Positions 35,834 through 53,360 of a stretch of DNA of 64,000 nucleotides are shown here, piece after piece. The notes below the pieces were generated by a model. It saw only the letters and a program-made list of their open reading frames with translations, searched no databases and was not told the origin of the DNA. How positions within the stretch are numbered: position 1 is the stretch's first letter; each line of letters begins with the position of its first letter. A program made the translations under genes and the position numbers. The DNA is from Pseudoscleropodium purum (taxonomy: Eukaryota > Streptophyta > Bryopsida > Hypnales > Brachytheciaceae). The DNA lies in the NCBI GenBank assembly GCA_963969395.1, contig OZ017799.1, forward strand, positions 23,004,501 to 23,068,500, read 5' to 3'.

Positions 35834-37930
35834 TTGGTATATGACCTTTTGTAATTATATTGGTCTACAATACATGTATTGAATTGCTATTTGTAAATAA
35901 TGATGAGATATTATGATGAGTTGGTCATGGTGGTGTAGTTAGCAATACACCTTGAAAGAAAAGAGTCTCATTACCCGTCATTTGTAGGATCTCAATAACT
36001 ACAAAACTTTATGCTAATCTTTGACATTTAAATTAAAATCATTATTTGTTACACATCTAGATATTGTTGATAGATCTTGAACTTTGTTGGAAGCAATGAA
36101 TGAGTGATTTTAGGCAAGAATTTACAATTGCAGAAATAGCGTGAGTATGACGGGGACTACAACAACCAAAAATTTCAAAACATTGCAAAGAAGTCCTAGT
36201 CAAAGGACTTCTATAGAGATTACATATCCTACCCTCTCTCCACAAGTACATTACAATATATATAGCAGTGTGTCTTTGAAAACATGAATTTATTGATAAT
36301 GCATACACATTTTTGAAAAATATGAAGAATATGTAATGAATTACGCTTTGTAAGAGCTATGTCAATTTCTTGTGAAGGTACTAGAGGTCATTAGAGCCCT
36401 TGAAGAACATAAAAAAAAAAGTTGAAAATGATCGTAATTACATGGAGGCAAAGGTTGTTGTTCAACATTTAAATGATGTGAAGGTAATTCTTTACTATAA
36501 ATATTCAACACAAATATAGATTTATATATTTAAGATACAATAGGAAGTGTTAAAGTTGGCTTTGCATACAAAGTCAATTGAATTGTGCTCTAATGCTTCA
36601 CAAAGATTCTTTAATAATGGCTCATATTCATCATCATTGCTTACTTGGTCTTTGTAAGTATAGTAGTGCTCTTATTGATCATTGTTCACCATAACAAATA
36701 CTAAATTAGAGGAGATTCACCTAGTTTGGAGGGTTGTGAGTTCTCCAGGGTTCTTAGTCCATCGCAACTGATGGCAGTTTTTGCCTAACATGGCAGAATG
36801 ATTGCCAAATCATTTTTAAAATATTTTCTTTTCAAAAGAAAAAATATCAAATTTTTTTTCATTTAAAGAATTTTAAATTAATTAATTGTTGTTTTTTTCA
36901 AAAAAAATTTGACAACTTGGCGCTCTTTAACTACTAATGGTTGGAGTCCTTTTATGTTTTAATATTGTTAATTGCAATAAGTTCAACTTTGATGAGAATT
37001 TATCTTAATTTCTTTAGAGTTTATTTGTAGGTATTAGAGGATAATAAGAGAAAAGTAGCCATGCTTGAGAGACATGGCAAAGAAAGATAAGAATTTGAAA
37101 GTGCATACAAAGAAGAAATTGCAAAGAGAAATCATGTATGTCATCATTATATTATTTTTTAAAGATTTCACTCAATGTATTGTGCATGTATGCTATCTAA
37201 GAAGCAAAATTCCTAAATGAATTTAGTATTGTCAAACTAGAATTAAAATTTTAAATTCACATATATGACTAAAACTTGTATTTGAGTAGCTTTGGAAAGC
37301 AAAGCTACATGAGTTCCACAAAAGTATTGTAGAACATGCAACCAAACTCAAACAACAACAAATTGATGTTTTACAAGACTTTAGGCAACAAATGGCTACA
37401 AAACACCTATCAAACCACAATGGTCTCGTGAGCTTCTCAAGCACAAGAAAGTTCAGGTAATCTACATCAATGCAATATTCTCACCACCAATTTAGATTTA
37501 ACAAAAATATTACCACAAAAAATTTGTCTATTATGCCAAAGCCACAAATGCATATGAAATACATTGGTAGCCAATTGAGAAGTTAATTGTACATACATAG
37601 GCCACTAGATTGACAAGTTCATTACAAACATTATTTGGAAGGTTTTGTTTGAGATCTTACTATTCTAAATTTTTCTTCAAGTCTAATTTTGTAGTTGGGT
37701 GGATGTATGGTGGGTGTTTCAATAATCATCTCACAATGTTGATGTCAATGAGGGGCATATATTTCAAAGTGAATATCACACAAAGCATTGTAGTTCCTCA
37801 TGCTATTTCTGGATTAAAAATATAAAAACTTAATTAAGAAAACATCTATGTATTTTTTTTGACGACCAAGGTCTATCAATATTGGTTTATTAACTCTCAA
37901 AAATAAATGTATGGATTGTCATAATAGTGT

Positions 37931-37980
<50 letters not shown>
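37931..37980. repeat. (TA)n(GA)n microsatellite
   Basis: About 18 bases of TA followed by about 32 bases of GA. It lies in what would be an intron of the coiled-coil pseudogene. Confidence 0.95.
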
Positions 37981-37983
<3 letters not shown>

Positions 37984-39639
37984 TTTTTAAGACATAAACA
38001 CATAGAATTGGTTTATAGTGACTAATTTAAGAATAATTGAAAACATTCACTATCTTAAAATGAATTTTTTGGTGCCAACATCATTGTATTTCATATAGTT
38101 ATAGACTTTTATGAAGTGAAAATTAGGTTCAATCTTTGGAAGTCATTTTCTTTTGGATTTAATTTTTTTTTTAATTTCTTTCTTTTGTGTAGTATATTTG
38201 AAGTTCTAAATGGGCATATTTCCTAAAAAAAAGGAAAACATGTATGAAGGCTTAATACTTATGATTGTTATAAAATCTCTCTTTTGATGATTGATTTAGT
38301 GTTATGAGAGCTCTTTTTAGTGAATCAACTAGTGACAATATTGGGACACCAAACCATGTATGCATCCACCTAGTTGAGGAATGCTAATCTATAAAGTTTC
38401 CAAATTGTTAGTTTTAAATTGTATAGAAATCAAAGTTTAAAATGGTAGTTATGAATTAAATGTCTATCAAAATATGTTTAGTTGAGCCTCATTCAAATTT
38501 GATTAGTTGAACGATGTTTGAAATATGTAATGCTTTAGACTACTAATCAAGAAAAAGATGAATTAAAAATAGAAAATTTATGTTGGCCAATAGTTTATAA
38601 TAAGGACCCACTTCATTTTAGACATTGTTTCAAATCCAAGATAAATCAAATCCTGTATATAGTTCCAAAATTGAGAGAAGGTCTACAACCAAGCCCAAAA
38701 AAACTGCTACACCAAACAATTTGTATATTTTCTTTAAGTATTCGTTAATACGTGAAGTCCAAAGTTGAAATTGAGCTAGCCCATTCCTACTCCTTTAGGT
38801 GTTGTCCATTAAGACTTAGTTATATTGATGTATTTTTGTAGCATTAATTCCCAATTAACCTATTTTTATTGTAATTTTGTAGATTTTTCTTGAAAAGCAA
38901 CGAAAATATTTAGAGGCAGATGAAGTTAAACGTATTGCAGATAGGATGGAGCATATAGAGCTACAAGCAACACTTGTTGCATGTGCAGCTGAAGTCACAA
39001 TTAAAGAGTAAGGTCTCCAAACAAAGCAACAAAATGAAATGGAGGTATTGTTACAATGTATTCCTCAAGGCCGTCATGAACTTCGAAAGACCAAAAATTT
39101 GGATTTTGATGAATGTTCTCAGGTTTCAATGGCCACCTCTATTTCATTACTAAATGTATTTATGGATATTTATATGTACTATTAAAGGTAGTATAATATC
39201 AATAAATTTTAATTGTTTATACAAGCCAATAGAAAGTATGTCAAGTTTCAACTAGAGAGTCCAAACAATTTATTGTTCAAAGTTAGTCATTTATAATTTA
39301 ACTAAAGATGAATTCCATTGGTGGAGGAGGAAATGGTTTTGGTTACTTTTACATCCCTCTTCTAAATTGTGACAATGTATTGGTTTTGGATTTCAAAGAC
39401 ATAAAAATATTGTAAGGGAGTTACGAAACCTACAAAAACAAGAGCATATGGAGTTTGAGCAAATTTTGGGGGAAAAAATTAGTGAATTTAAGAAGAATGG
39501 TGGAAATCTTGAATTACTTTCCCAAACTTTGAGCAATATAGGCTCCTTGATGCTTCTTCAAATTTCCAATTGTCCTGAGGGAAATGAAGTTGTATCATCA
39601 TATGGAAGTGATTCATATGGTTCACATTTGTTTTGATGA

Positions 39640-41560
39640 ATGCAACATGTTTTGATGACTCCTTAGAATTCCATCTGCAAATCAATGGGATGATTTTCTT
39701 TTATATATGATCTAGTAATGATTTGTTGCACTTATTACATTGAATGAAAATGATGGTTGATTTTTTTAAACAAGAAGTATTGTACATTTGAAAAAGACAA
39801 TTTGAATGTCTTTTAATGCTTTAGGATTTGATTTTCTAGTAAGGTGTATAACATCCACATAGACAAGAGGTCAATCAATGATGTCACATTGATGCAATGT
39901 AAAGTATCATTAAAGTTGCCACCATTGTTTGGCCAAGAAATCTAAAAAGTTCAAGAACACATTTGTTTTTATATAAAAAGAGTTAGGTCTATTGTAAGTG
40001 GAGTAAAAATTTAGGACATACAATGAAGTCAAGAAATATTTTCAAAATTATAGTCAAATGAAGGTTTAAAGTATTAAAATATTATTGATGAAGTGAAAAT
40101 TTTGTTCCCAATGGTAGATGTTAAGTAGGAAAATATTTTTCATATTTTGTATTTGTCAAATTCTTAACTTTAAGCTACACTATCCTCTCAAAAGATGGCT
40201 CCCTAGTTTGCATTAGTTGCCCCCCCTCTCTCAAAAAATTTACAAGTTGTTGATTTTTTTTAAGAAAAAATGCTTACCCTTGAAATTGTTGTTGATTTTT
40301 CAAAAAATCACAAGCCATTGATCTTGAGAGATTTAATCTAAGCCATCCAAATATGAAATATGAAATGAATATCGGATACGTATACAATACTAGATATAAA
40401 TATGGGATGCATATTGAATACAGATACCAAATATAAATATAGTATTGCATATGGATATGAAATGAATCTTGAATACGGGTACCGCATGTGGATACAATAC
40501 CAAATATGGATATGAGAGGAATTATCCGATATTGATTGTCACTATGTTGGTTTCTAAAAATTACAAGAGGAGGGAGGGGGAGGAAGGGTTGCAAATTAAA
40601 ATTTTAAAATCTTTAAAACCCAAAAATGAGTCAGTTTTGGGTGGATAGTGGGTACCTCTCTTCACTATCCACTCAAAAGATGCCTTCCACTTACTACAAT
40701 TACATGCATCCATTTATGTCATAAGAATTAATTTACTTACCATATTGAAACATTCCAATTGGACATCTTGTACAAACCTCAATATTATTGTCCTCTTTTT
40801 AGCAATATGGTGTATGTATCATCAATGGAGTTCATTTTGTATATATTGATAATAAATATCATTGACTAGAGAGAGGCATGATATTTATTTTATTATAAAA
40901 TTGTTAAGATGTAATGATATCTTCTTTCTAATCCTTAATTGAATATGACTAAATAGAATTCAACCATCAAAGTTGGGCTACAAATGAAAGTGGAATCTCT
41001 TCAAGAAGATGACATCCCTCATTACTTCCATAATATTATTTTTTTATAAGAAGCACTACTTTCACATTACCTAGGCCTTTCAAAGATGGATGAATTTTGA
41101 AATATATTAGTTTATCCAAACATGAGTGAGCATCATCAAAGTACTTCTTAAAAGTAAAAAAATAAGATGTTGACTCCCATCCTCAATAAATTTTCTAAAG
41201 ATATTATTTTTTGGGCACCACCTCCATAGAGGTGACAAGGACATTCATATTCAATTTTTTACCATTTAAGGCCCATGAAAAAGCACTACCCCATTTTCTA
41301 ATCTATTTGAAGTGTACTAGTGTGCTAGGTGTGATTGCCACAATATAATAAATTAAAATTAAAAATAATTTTTTAATTTTTTGGATTTCATAAAAACTTC
41401 AAAATTCAATATCTTTTCTAACATGAGGTGGAATGCTACAAAACAAACTTTGTATATCCCTCCTTAGAGACAAAAAAACAACCTAATTTAATATATAGAA
41501 GTAGAAACAGTGAAATGTAATGCTCCCAAGTTGACAGCATGACAAATTCAACCATACTAC
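39640..41560. other. Intergenic stretch between pseudogene and hexokinase
   Basis: AT-rich. At 40355-40530 there is a degenerate tandem repeat built on GATACAATACCAAATATGGA-like words, which gives a Tyr/Ile-rich open frame on the minus strand (40274-40594) that is not a gene. A C-rich run (40220-40230) and a G-rich run (40566-40590) are also visible. Confidence 0.5.
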
Positions 41561-41989
41561 ATTTATTAACTTATGTGCGACAAACTCTTCAAAGCATATC
41601 TACGGTTCCCTTCAAAACGAACCAATTCCCAATGAGAACCCGTCTTCTTCTCCCGAAGCCAACTATTGAGACAATGCAAGGTGTAACCCTAACCCCTCCC
41701 TTTGCCTAAAGCCCTTCCTTGTTGCTCCAGGTTTTCAACCCCAAGTCTCTAGCACACGGTACCCTCAATTGAGACCTTATTGCTTCAACAACAAAAGGAT
41801 TCACAACTGTTGCTGGAGACAAAATTGAGCAAATATTTGTTTTTCCTACTGCAGCCTACCATAGCTATGACCTCCTCTCCATGGAGAACATCCACTCCTT
41901 ATATGGAACCCTAAACCTCTAGGAGTGTCACATTGTAATGTACAGAAAGTGAGGAGGGTGAACCGTAAACCTTAGAGTTTTAATGCTTT
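41561..41989 (-). other. Probable 3' untranslated region of hexokinase
   Basis: After the hexokinase stop codon the sequence stays moderately GC-rich for about 400 bases. On the minus strand an AATAAA (forward TTTATT at about 41571) could serve as polyadenylation signal. No open frame of interest. Confidence 0.35.
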
Positions 41990-47106
<5,117 letters not shown>

Positions 47107-47500
47107 TGCAACCAGAAACCAAAATCAAAACCCACAAAACACAAATGCAAAGCTCTGCACTCTTCTCAAATCTCGGGGTTCCCGTTCGGGAGCCCAATCT
47201 CCGGCGATCTGGCGCCCGATCTGGTGTCCAACAAGTGACGAAAAGGCGGTGTGGCGATCAGTTCAGTTGGCTGGCGATGGTGGGAAGGGGAAGACAAAAA
47301 AATGTGTGAGACAGGCGAAGCGAGAAAAGGAGGCTTGTGCGCAAGTGCGCAAGTGTTGGTTTGCCGAGATTCCTTCTTCCGGCCCTCAAAGCTTGTCACC
47401 GTGTTTTTGCAAACAGTATTGTTGCCGGGGTCCACAAAAGCCACTCTCTGGCTCTTCAAAGGATTACAAAATCTTACAAAATTGATGCTAATCATACCAA
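47107..47500 (-). promoter_or_regulatory. GC-rich 5' leader/promoter region of hexokinase
   Basis: GC- and CpG-rich DNA continues about 250-400 bases upstream of the hexokinase start and then falls off. Long overlapping open frames here on both strands (46787-47589) are by-products of GC richness and show no domains. No TATA box in a convincing position was identified. Confidence 0.45.
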
Positions 47501-48510
47501 AGATTGGTAAACATGTTTATCCACTCATGGAGAGTGTGTTGAAGATTAGCTTCTTTTTAGTGCTTCTTTTTCTGTCTCTTCTCTCTTAGAGTAGCAAGTG
47601 CAATTTCACACTCTAGGTGATCGTTGTTAGGGATCAACAAATCATTTGCAAGAGGAAGAACCCTTTCAAAGCAAATCTTCTAGGAGCCATCTACAAAGAT
47701 CACTCTAAGCACAATGTCACGATCATCATCACTTTTGAGCTTAAGCTTAATATCGATAATAAGAAAGATGAAAGCCTTCCTCTCCTAATAGTGAAGTACC
47801 GGAGTTATTATTATCTCCCTAATTTTATCCAAATTCTTTAAAGAACGCTTATTTATAGGTTACTTTGGTTATTTTTAGCACTTATTGTAATATAGGTGGG
47901 GCTCTTTGGAGGTCTTCATTAGAGGGCCTTAAAGTTGTTTTTTGTGAAAAAAAAATATGTTTTCTTTTTGCTTGAAGAGAGTTGTGAAGTGAAGCCCCCA
48001 ACTTATAGGGAATTTTTTCAAAATCTAGCCTAGACGCATGATTTTTTTAAATCATCCTTAGGGGTATGATATTTAAAAAAATCCAAAAAAATTCATTTAC
48101 TTTTTGTTTAGCAAAAAGTCAATTTCCAAAAAATAATGTCAATAAATCAAGTGATTTTGCACTTAATACAAATCAAAATTTACTTATATGGTTAATGGAA
48201 TCTTTGATGTACTTGGTATGGATAATGAAGCCTCATTTTAATTATTTTCACTTACACACACATATATGTATATATATGTGTATATATACCATAGATGGAT
48301 TGTAAATTTATATACGTAGAAATCACTATATAATTTCTTTTTAAATAAATATGATTCAATCATATTCAAAATTCAAATTTTAACTTTTCATTGACTTTAT
48401 TAATAATCAACTTACTACATTAAGTTTGTATAACCAATTAGAGTCTACCTCCAAAAGAAAGAAGCTAAGGGTAGCCTCCTTTATTTGTGCCCTCAAGACA
48501 TGTATAATTG
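47501..48510. other. Intergenic stretch, no gene recognised
   Basis: A 74-codon open frame at 47617-47841 (+) is not low-complexity but matches nothing I know. An ACAC/ATAT microsatellite occupies about 48252-48290. Confidence 0.4.
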
Positions 48511-48612
48511 AATATTGAACCTAGACCTTGGATAAGGTATGTAACAAAATTCATTTGGAGAATAATTAATGAATTTTGTTACATACTGTATCCAAGGTCT
48601 AGGTTCAATATT
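48511..48612. repeat. Near-perfect inverted repeat (hairpin), 102 bp
   Basis: The left arm AATATTGAACCTAGACCTTG and the right arm, reversed, pair over about 44 bases with one or two differences around a loop of about 12 bases (TTTGGAGAATAA). There is no coding content. It may be a very short foldback MITE, and RNA from it would form a pre-microRNA-sized hairpin. Confidence 0.9.
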
Positions 48613-48739
48613 TGATGCAAAGTAATTAATTGAAGTTGCTGGCAAGTGTGATTTGCTAGATGCCTGCTAAAAATAGGAAGTTTTTTTTCCCATACAATTT
48701 TTTTGAAAAAAGTAAACACCTGTAAAGTTCTTACATCTA

Positions 48740-49207
48740 TTTTTAGAAATATTTTGTTTGCCAGGTTCGCTGACCACACCACCGGGCACGGTATTTGCAC
48801 TGGGACGGAGATTTTGCATAAATTTGCAAACTTTTTGTACAGTGGATTGCACTAATCAGAGTCCAGCAGGCCTGTAAGTTAACTTGAGTTAGTCCTCACT
48901 GACCTCGGGTTGTGGTGAGTGGTCAAGGAGCCAATGGACATATGCGGCACCCTGACACATCGGATGCCACGTGGGGGTCGATTATTGGGAGAACCTCCCT
49001 CTCATCTCTTCCGTTCAATTGCTGACGGAGGCAGACGACTGACTGCCGCGGCGAGCGGAACCAATTTTGGTTGCTGAAAACTGCCACGTGGGATTTTACA
49101 CGGCATCGTCCAATCCCGAGGCTTTGTTGTGTGACCCAACAAGCACAATTTTGATGCTCTGACTGGCCGGAGTCTGGATTGCCTCTTGCACTGAGCTTAA
49201 CCCTTAG
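48740..49207. promoter_or_regulatory. GC-rich segment with two G-boxes, no gene recognised
   Basis: Two CACGTG cores in the larger word GCCACGTGGG occur near 48967 and 49083. They are of the kind bound by bZIP and bHLH factors in light- and ABA-responsive plant promoters. A CCAAT lies near 48932. The segment is CpG-rich like the leaders of the two live genes. A 107-codon frame on the minus strand (48923-49246) has no domain that I know. It may be an orphaned promoter or leader whose gene was lost or lies among unrecognised exons. Confidence 0.35.
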
Positions 49208-49523
49208 GGGCGCTTCACACATGGGCCAACCAAGTCCAGAGGCCATGGGAGTTCATGGTCGAATTTTGGGTGAGAGTCCAAAGAAATGGGCATTAAATGG
49301 GCAATTCAACAAACTTTCAAAGTGGTAACCCAAACTCTAGTCGAGAGTTCGTGGCGAGGCTATCGCCACGTAGGAGCTAGGCTGCCATGTAAGCAATTTG
49401 GAAGGCAATTTGGATTGTGTTGCCTTGTGTGAAGGGTCGAGAGGCCAAAGTTTGGGTTTTTTGAAATCTAATTGGTGAAGGCCGCCGAACTCTCGACCTT
49501 CGGCCCATGTGTGAAGCAACTTT
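49208..49523. mobile_element. PIF/Harbinger-like MITE, copy 1 (316 bp)
   Basis: The left end reads GGGCGCTTCACACATGGGCC and the right end, reversed, AAAGTTGCTTCACACATGGG. The interior is the reverse complement of the element at 53075-53357, sharing the words GGTCGAGAGGCCAAAG and CACGTAGGAG. Flanking triplets are TAG and TAA, a decayed version of the TAA target seen at the second copy. Frames inside are chance. Confidence 0.8.
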
Positions 49524-52362
49524 TAATTGCCGAAGGGATGACCTTCAACATCATCCTTTTATATTACCATGTGAATCACTAGCCTCCAAAATTGCAAAAG
49601 TAGTCATTGCAAGTCAAACTACTATAGAAGATCTTCACTTTTCAAAACAAATTTTGAAGATGAATAGTTGCATTTATGTCCTATATAGTTTGATTATCTA
49701 TCATCTATAGGACACTAAACATCCACCTTGGCATTCAAGAATTAATTTAAAGTGACAGCTCCTAAATGCCCAAGGCCTATTTTGAACTTCTTGAAATTTG
49801 CTCTAAAATGAACACAATGCCAACATTGTGATAAGTTGTATCAATTCTTTTTGTAATTGTACAAATTCAAACTAGACATAATAGAGATCTGATAGGAAAA
49901 GAAAACAAATCAATATCATAGTTTATAAAGTGAAAGATTATAATGTTTGATTGTGAGGGTGTAAATACTCCAAAAGTGATGTGAAGTCTTTCAATCCTCT
50001 TTTTCTAAGTCAAATCTAAAAAATTGGTGACCAAAAAAATATGAGATTCAAGGGCCTAATGTGTATAATCCCAATCAATTTATGGCTTTTTAAAATGTAC
50101 TCCATAATTATTTTGAATGAATTTAAAATGTGATTTTTTCTCCAAGATCTAGTGTTTTTAAGGTTCATTTCCAAGAGCTCTCAATGCTATGGGAAGTCAA
50201 GATTGCAATAGGTATCTTTGCACAAAATCTTGAATAGAAAAATCACTATTAATCATTTATTTTCAAGATCAAATTTTTGATGCTAAAACTAAACTTCAAA
50301 AGAAATTTTTTAAAATAAAAAATATTAAAAGTAAAAAACTTTTAAAAATAGAAACTTGGTTAGGTTTTATTTAACTCCAAAGTTTTGCAAACATCCAATT
50401 CTGGTGCCTTGGGCATTTAAAGGTTAAGGTATGTTTGCACTTGCTATTAGAGGTGATGTTTGCAATGTGAATCCCGTTTACAAGTAGATTTAAATTCATT
50501 CTGAAGATCCTCATCAACAACAATCTTTAACACTGAGTACGAATATATCTTTAATTTCGTGATTTGGGTAATAATTTATCAGTCAGGGCTTGATCTCATC
50601 CATTTGGTCTTGCGGACCCAACTCAAAAGAATTCTCCCTAGAAGAGAGATTTTTATTTTCCACAAATAATAGAATCAATAAAATTAAAATTCACCAATGT
50701 ACCTTAAGTAGTTGCAATAGTAGAATGAAAGTAAAAATAATTCTCTAATTTTTTAATTCAATATTTTATTATCTTTTCTATCATGAATTGAAATGCCACA
50801 AAACAAAGTCCATGCACACCTATTTGCAAAGAGCTTTCCAACTATAAACGAACAAAACAAATAATCTCACACTAGGAGGAACTTGAGCCCTTCAAAGGGC
50901 TTTGAATTTTGTCAATAATTTTAGTACTAAATATAAAATCAAGGTGAGTATGAGGTTGTCTACTTGGTTCACAAAGACCATATGAGCTTGAGTCATTTCA
51001 CCCCTACGTATACTTGCACCTAAAATTTGCAAAGGATGATGTATCTTGATCAAATTCAATTGTAGCTCTCAAAGTATCCTTTTTTTTTTGTCTAAAATTT
51101 AATTCCTAAGGGATACAACATTCATTAGGTGGACAATGAATATTTCAAAAGCATCATGTAGGAGCTAAATAAAATGGAAGATGTAAATTTAAGTAGATTA
51201 AGAAAGCAAATTTTGTATATTTGTAAGCAATGAGCCTAGGTTGGTTACACTTAATGCTTCATCTTATTTTCTAAAGGACCAAGGTCCTTTTTTCACCAAA
51301 AAACACTCAAAATGGCCATTTCTATTGCAAAGGAAAAAAAAATTTGAAAATTGTTTTTTTTTGCACATTTAACTATAGGATCTTACACCTAACTAGTATA
51401 AAAATGTGTGGAATAAATTACAAAATTTTCAACTACACACATTGCAAGATATTTGTATTTAAATTTTAAATACAAACAAGTGTTTTAATTTAAGCATTGC
51501 AAGACTAGATTACTTGACTTTGAACTTTCTAAACCAAATTTTTTTTGCACTATAGAGTTTTGATGTTTAAGTCTTTATAGTGGGGAATTGGATTGAGGGT
51601 TTAGGAAAAAAATTGAAAAAAACTTAATTTTTATTCTTAAAAAAATTGTAGAGTAGAAGTAGTTACAAAATAAAAATAAAATCTAAATTATAAATATGTC
51701 TAAAGATGGAATTAAAATGCACTAATTCCACTAGAAAGATTCTTTTAGCAAGTAAACTAAAAAAATTTAATTTAAAAAATAAGAATATTATATTTTTTTT
51801 AATTCCGTTTTTTTGTTGCCTAGTCTCCTTTATTTTGAGCTTATTTTGGACATAACTTTTGTTCCTAGGCACCATTTGAAAAAAAAATCATACTTTAAAA
51901 AAGCTAATTAGTTTTTCTATCTACAAAAAAAGTTTCAAAAATTCATGACAAAAATTGAGATTGTAGGTACCTGCCCAAAATCCAATATGTCCCCTAAAAG
52001 AACAATGTTTTTAGTTTATACTCCAAATAAGAAATTTGGAAAATTTGGAAAATTTCCATAAATTGATGCAATTGCAAGCTCCGTATTAGTTGAGGGTCCA
52101 AATTAACCAAAAGAATTCATCATAAAAGAACCCTTAGATTAAAACTTGTAAGGGTGTTGTAGGAAGGTACAAAAGCAAGTTGTGAAGACACTAAAGTCAC
52201 GTGTGAGCAATTTGGGCTACTTTGTAGTTGAATTGGTTTGCAAAATTGTCTTGATAGAATCCACCAAAAAGTAGTCCTTTAGCAATGTGTCAAAATTGTT
52301 GTTCATTTCCTAGAGCAGATTGGCTATGTCACAAAGATTATTTGTGTGATTTTAGGTGTAAG
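49524..52362. repeat. AT-rich DNA with long diverged repeats
   Basis: The part at 49600-49720 matches 18230-18330. The part at 50120-50430 matches 23100-23400. The part at 51280-52020 matches 28900-29780 in order and orientation. No gene recognised. Confidence 0.5.
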
Positions 52363-52689
52363 GGTAGGAGGTCCATAAATGGACCATTCAAGAGCTAGAA
52401 CTGATTTTTGGGGAGGTGAAATTTCTTGCAATATTTTTTTAGTAATTTACCCTGGAAAGGCAGGTGGAATTGACATTTAACCCAAGTCATTTCATATTTT
52501 TTAAAGCTTTGTGAAATTAGTTATGAAATTTTGAAGTTGAAATGGCATAAGGCTCTGAAAGCGTCCACTACCTAAAAATGTATATTTTTTGTACATTGCT
52601 GAAGGCTACAGAAAAGAAACATGTACATATAGTGTACATTTAAAAAGGTGAGCGCTTCTAGAGCCTTTGCGCTTTTAGAACCTCCTACC
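52363..52689. mobile_element. Inverted-repeat element M2, copy 1 (327 bp)
   Basis: The ends are GGTAGGAGGTCCATAAATGG and, reversed from the right, GGTAGGAGGTTCTAAAAGCG. The right part holds a nested hairpin around TGTACA words, with GGCTCTGAAAGCGTCCAC opposite GTGAGCGCTTCTAGAGCC. Full-length relative at 56571-56896 and a partial one at about 54091-54245. No target duplication is obvious and there is no open frame. Confidence 0.75.
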
Positions 52690-53071
52690 ATAGAATTGAT
52701 GGAAGACACTTTAGTAATGTCGTTTGAGTTGATTGCAGCAGCTGCTTCCTTTCAGCTTCCTTTTCCGCCCCCGTTGTACTGTAACTTACTGCACACACTT
52801 CCTTCAATCAAATTCGTGTGCGCTCTGCCCTTGCTGTTCCGGACTTCTGGCACTAAGATAGGTTCAATCAGGTCACAGCCAACGTTGGAGAAGTCTCAAC
52901 CTTGGAGTGCCCCAGTCTCCAAACTGTAGCGCAGGCAACCCATTTCCAACCACTCCCATTTCCATAGGATAGGCTGTTCTATTTCCAATCATAGCTTTGT
53001 TTATATTACACTCACATATGTTTACATTACAGCTCACCTAGTGCAAGACCTGCAAGAGCTGCAAAAATGTC
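52690..53071. other. GC-richer segment between two MITEs
   Basis: The segment is low-copy and CpG-bearing. An open frame covers 52648-52929 (+), starting inside the preceding element. It reads through FELIAAAASFQLPFPPP without matching a family I know. It may be a gene scrap. Confidence 0.3.
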
Positions 53072-53074
53072 TAA

Positions 53075-53357
53075 GGGCTGCTTCACACATGGGCCCAAGG
53101 TCGAGAGTCTAGTGGCCTCCACCAATCGTATTTCAAAAAATCCCAACTTTGGCCTCTCGACCCTTCACACAAGGCGGCACAAGCCAAAGTCCGTTGCCCT
53201 CCAAACTGCCTGCATGGCAGCCTCGCTCCTACGTGGCGATGGTCAAGAGTTTGTCGAATTTTAACCATTTATTGCCATTTCTTTGGACTCTTGCCCAAAG
53301 TTTGGCCATAAACTCCCACAGCCTCTCGACTTGGTCGGCCCATGTGTAAAGCATCCC
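53075..53357. mobile_element. PIF/Harbinger-like MITE, copy 2 (283 bp)
   Basis: The ends are GGGCTGCTTCACACATGGGC and, reversed from the right, GGGATGCTTTACACATGGGC. The element is flanked by TAA on both sides (53072-53074 and 53358-53360), the 3-bp TWA-type target of PIF/Harbinger (Tourist) elements. It is in the opposite orientation to copy 1 at 49208-49523. Confidence 0.88.
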
Positions 53358-53360
53358 TAA

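Larger units (their letters stand above)
35126..39636 (+). pseudogene. Unrecognised multi-exon coiled-coil gene, decaying
   Basis: A series of open segments with splice-like borders lies in one direction. The first has an ATG at 35126 and is open for 138 codons before a MITE. The next ends at 36483 before GTAATT, with ALEEHKK and a one-base slip in a run of ten A at 36411-36420. The third is 37031-37135. The fourth is 37290-37456, ending before GTAATC. The fifth is 38883-39122, exactly 80 codons. The last runs from about 39374 to the TGA at 39634-39636. The later segments are rich in Glu, Lys, Gln and Leu, for example VAMLERHGKER, LEKQRKYLEADEV and LRNLQKQEHMEFEQ, as in long coiled coils. In-frame TAA codons at 37088-37090 and 39009-39011, the slip and a phase clash between the fourth and fifth segments argue that it is dead. 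I do not recognise the family. A nuclear or cytoskeletal scaffold role would be a guess. Confidence 0.5.

Noticed and set aside
40274..40594. Tyr/Ile-rich 106-codon frame
   Set aside because: It is the translation of a degenerate tandem repeat.
48923..49246. 107-codon minus-strand frame as a gene
   Set aside because: No domain, no splice context, and its start region runs into the MITE; kept only as a promoter-like segment.
53067..53349. Open frames on both strands that look protein-like
   Set aside because: They lie entirely in a PIF/Harbinger MITE that has an inverted copy elsewhere in the window.
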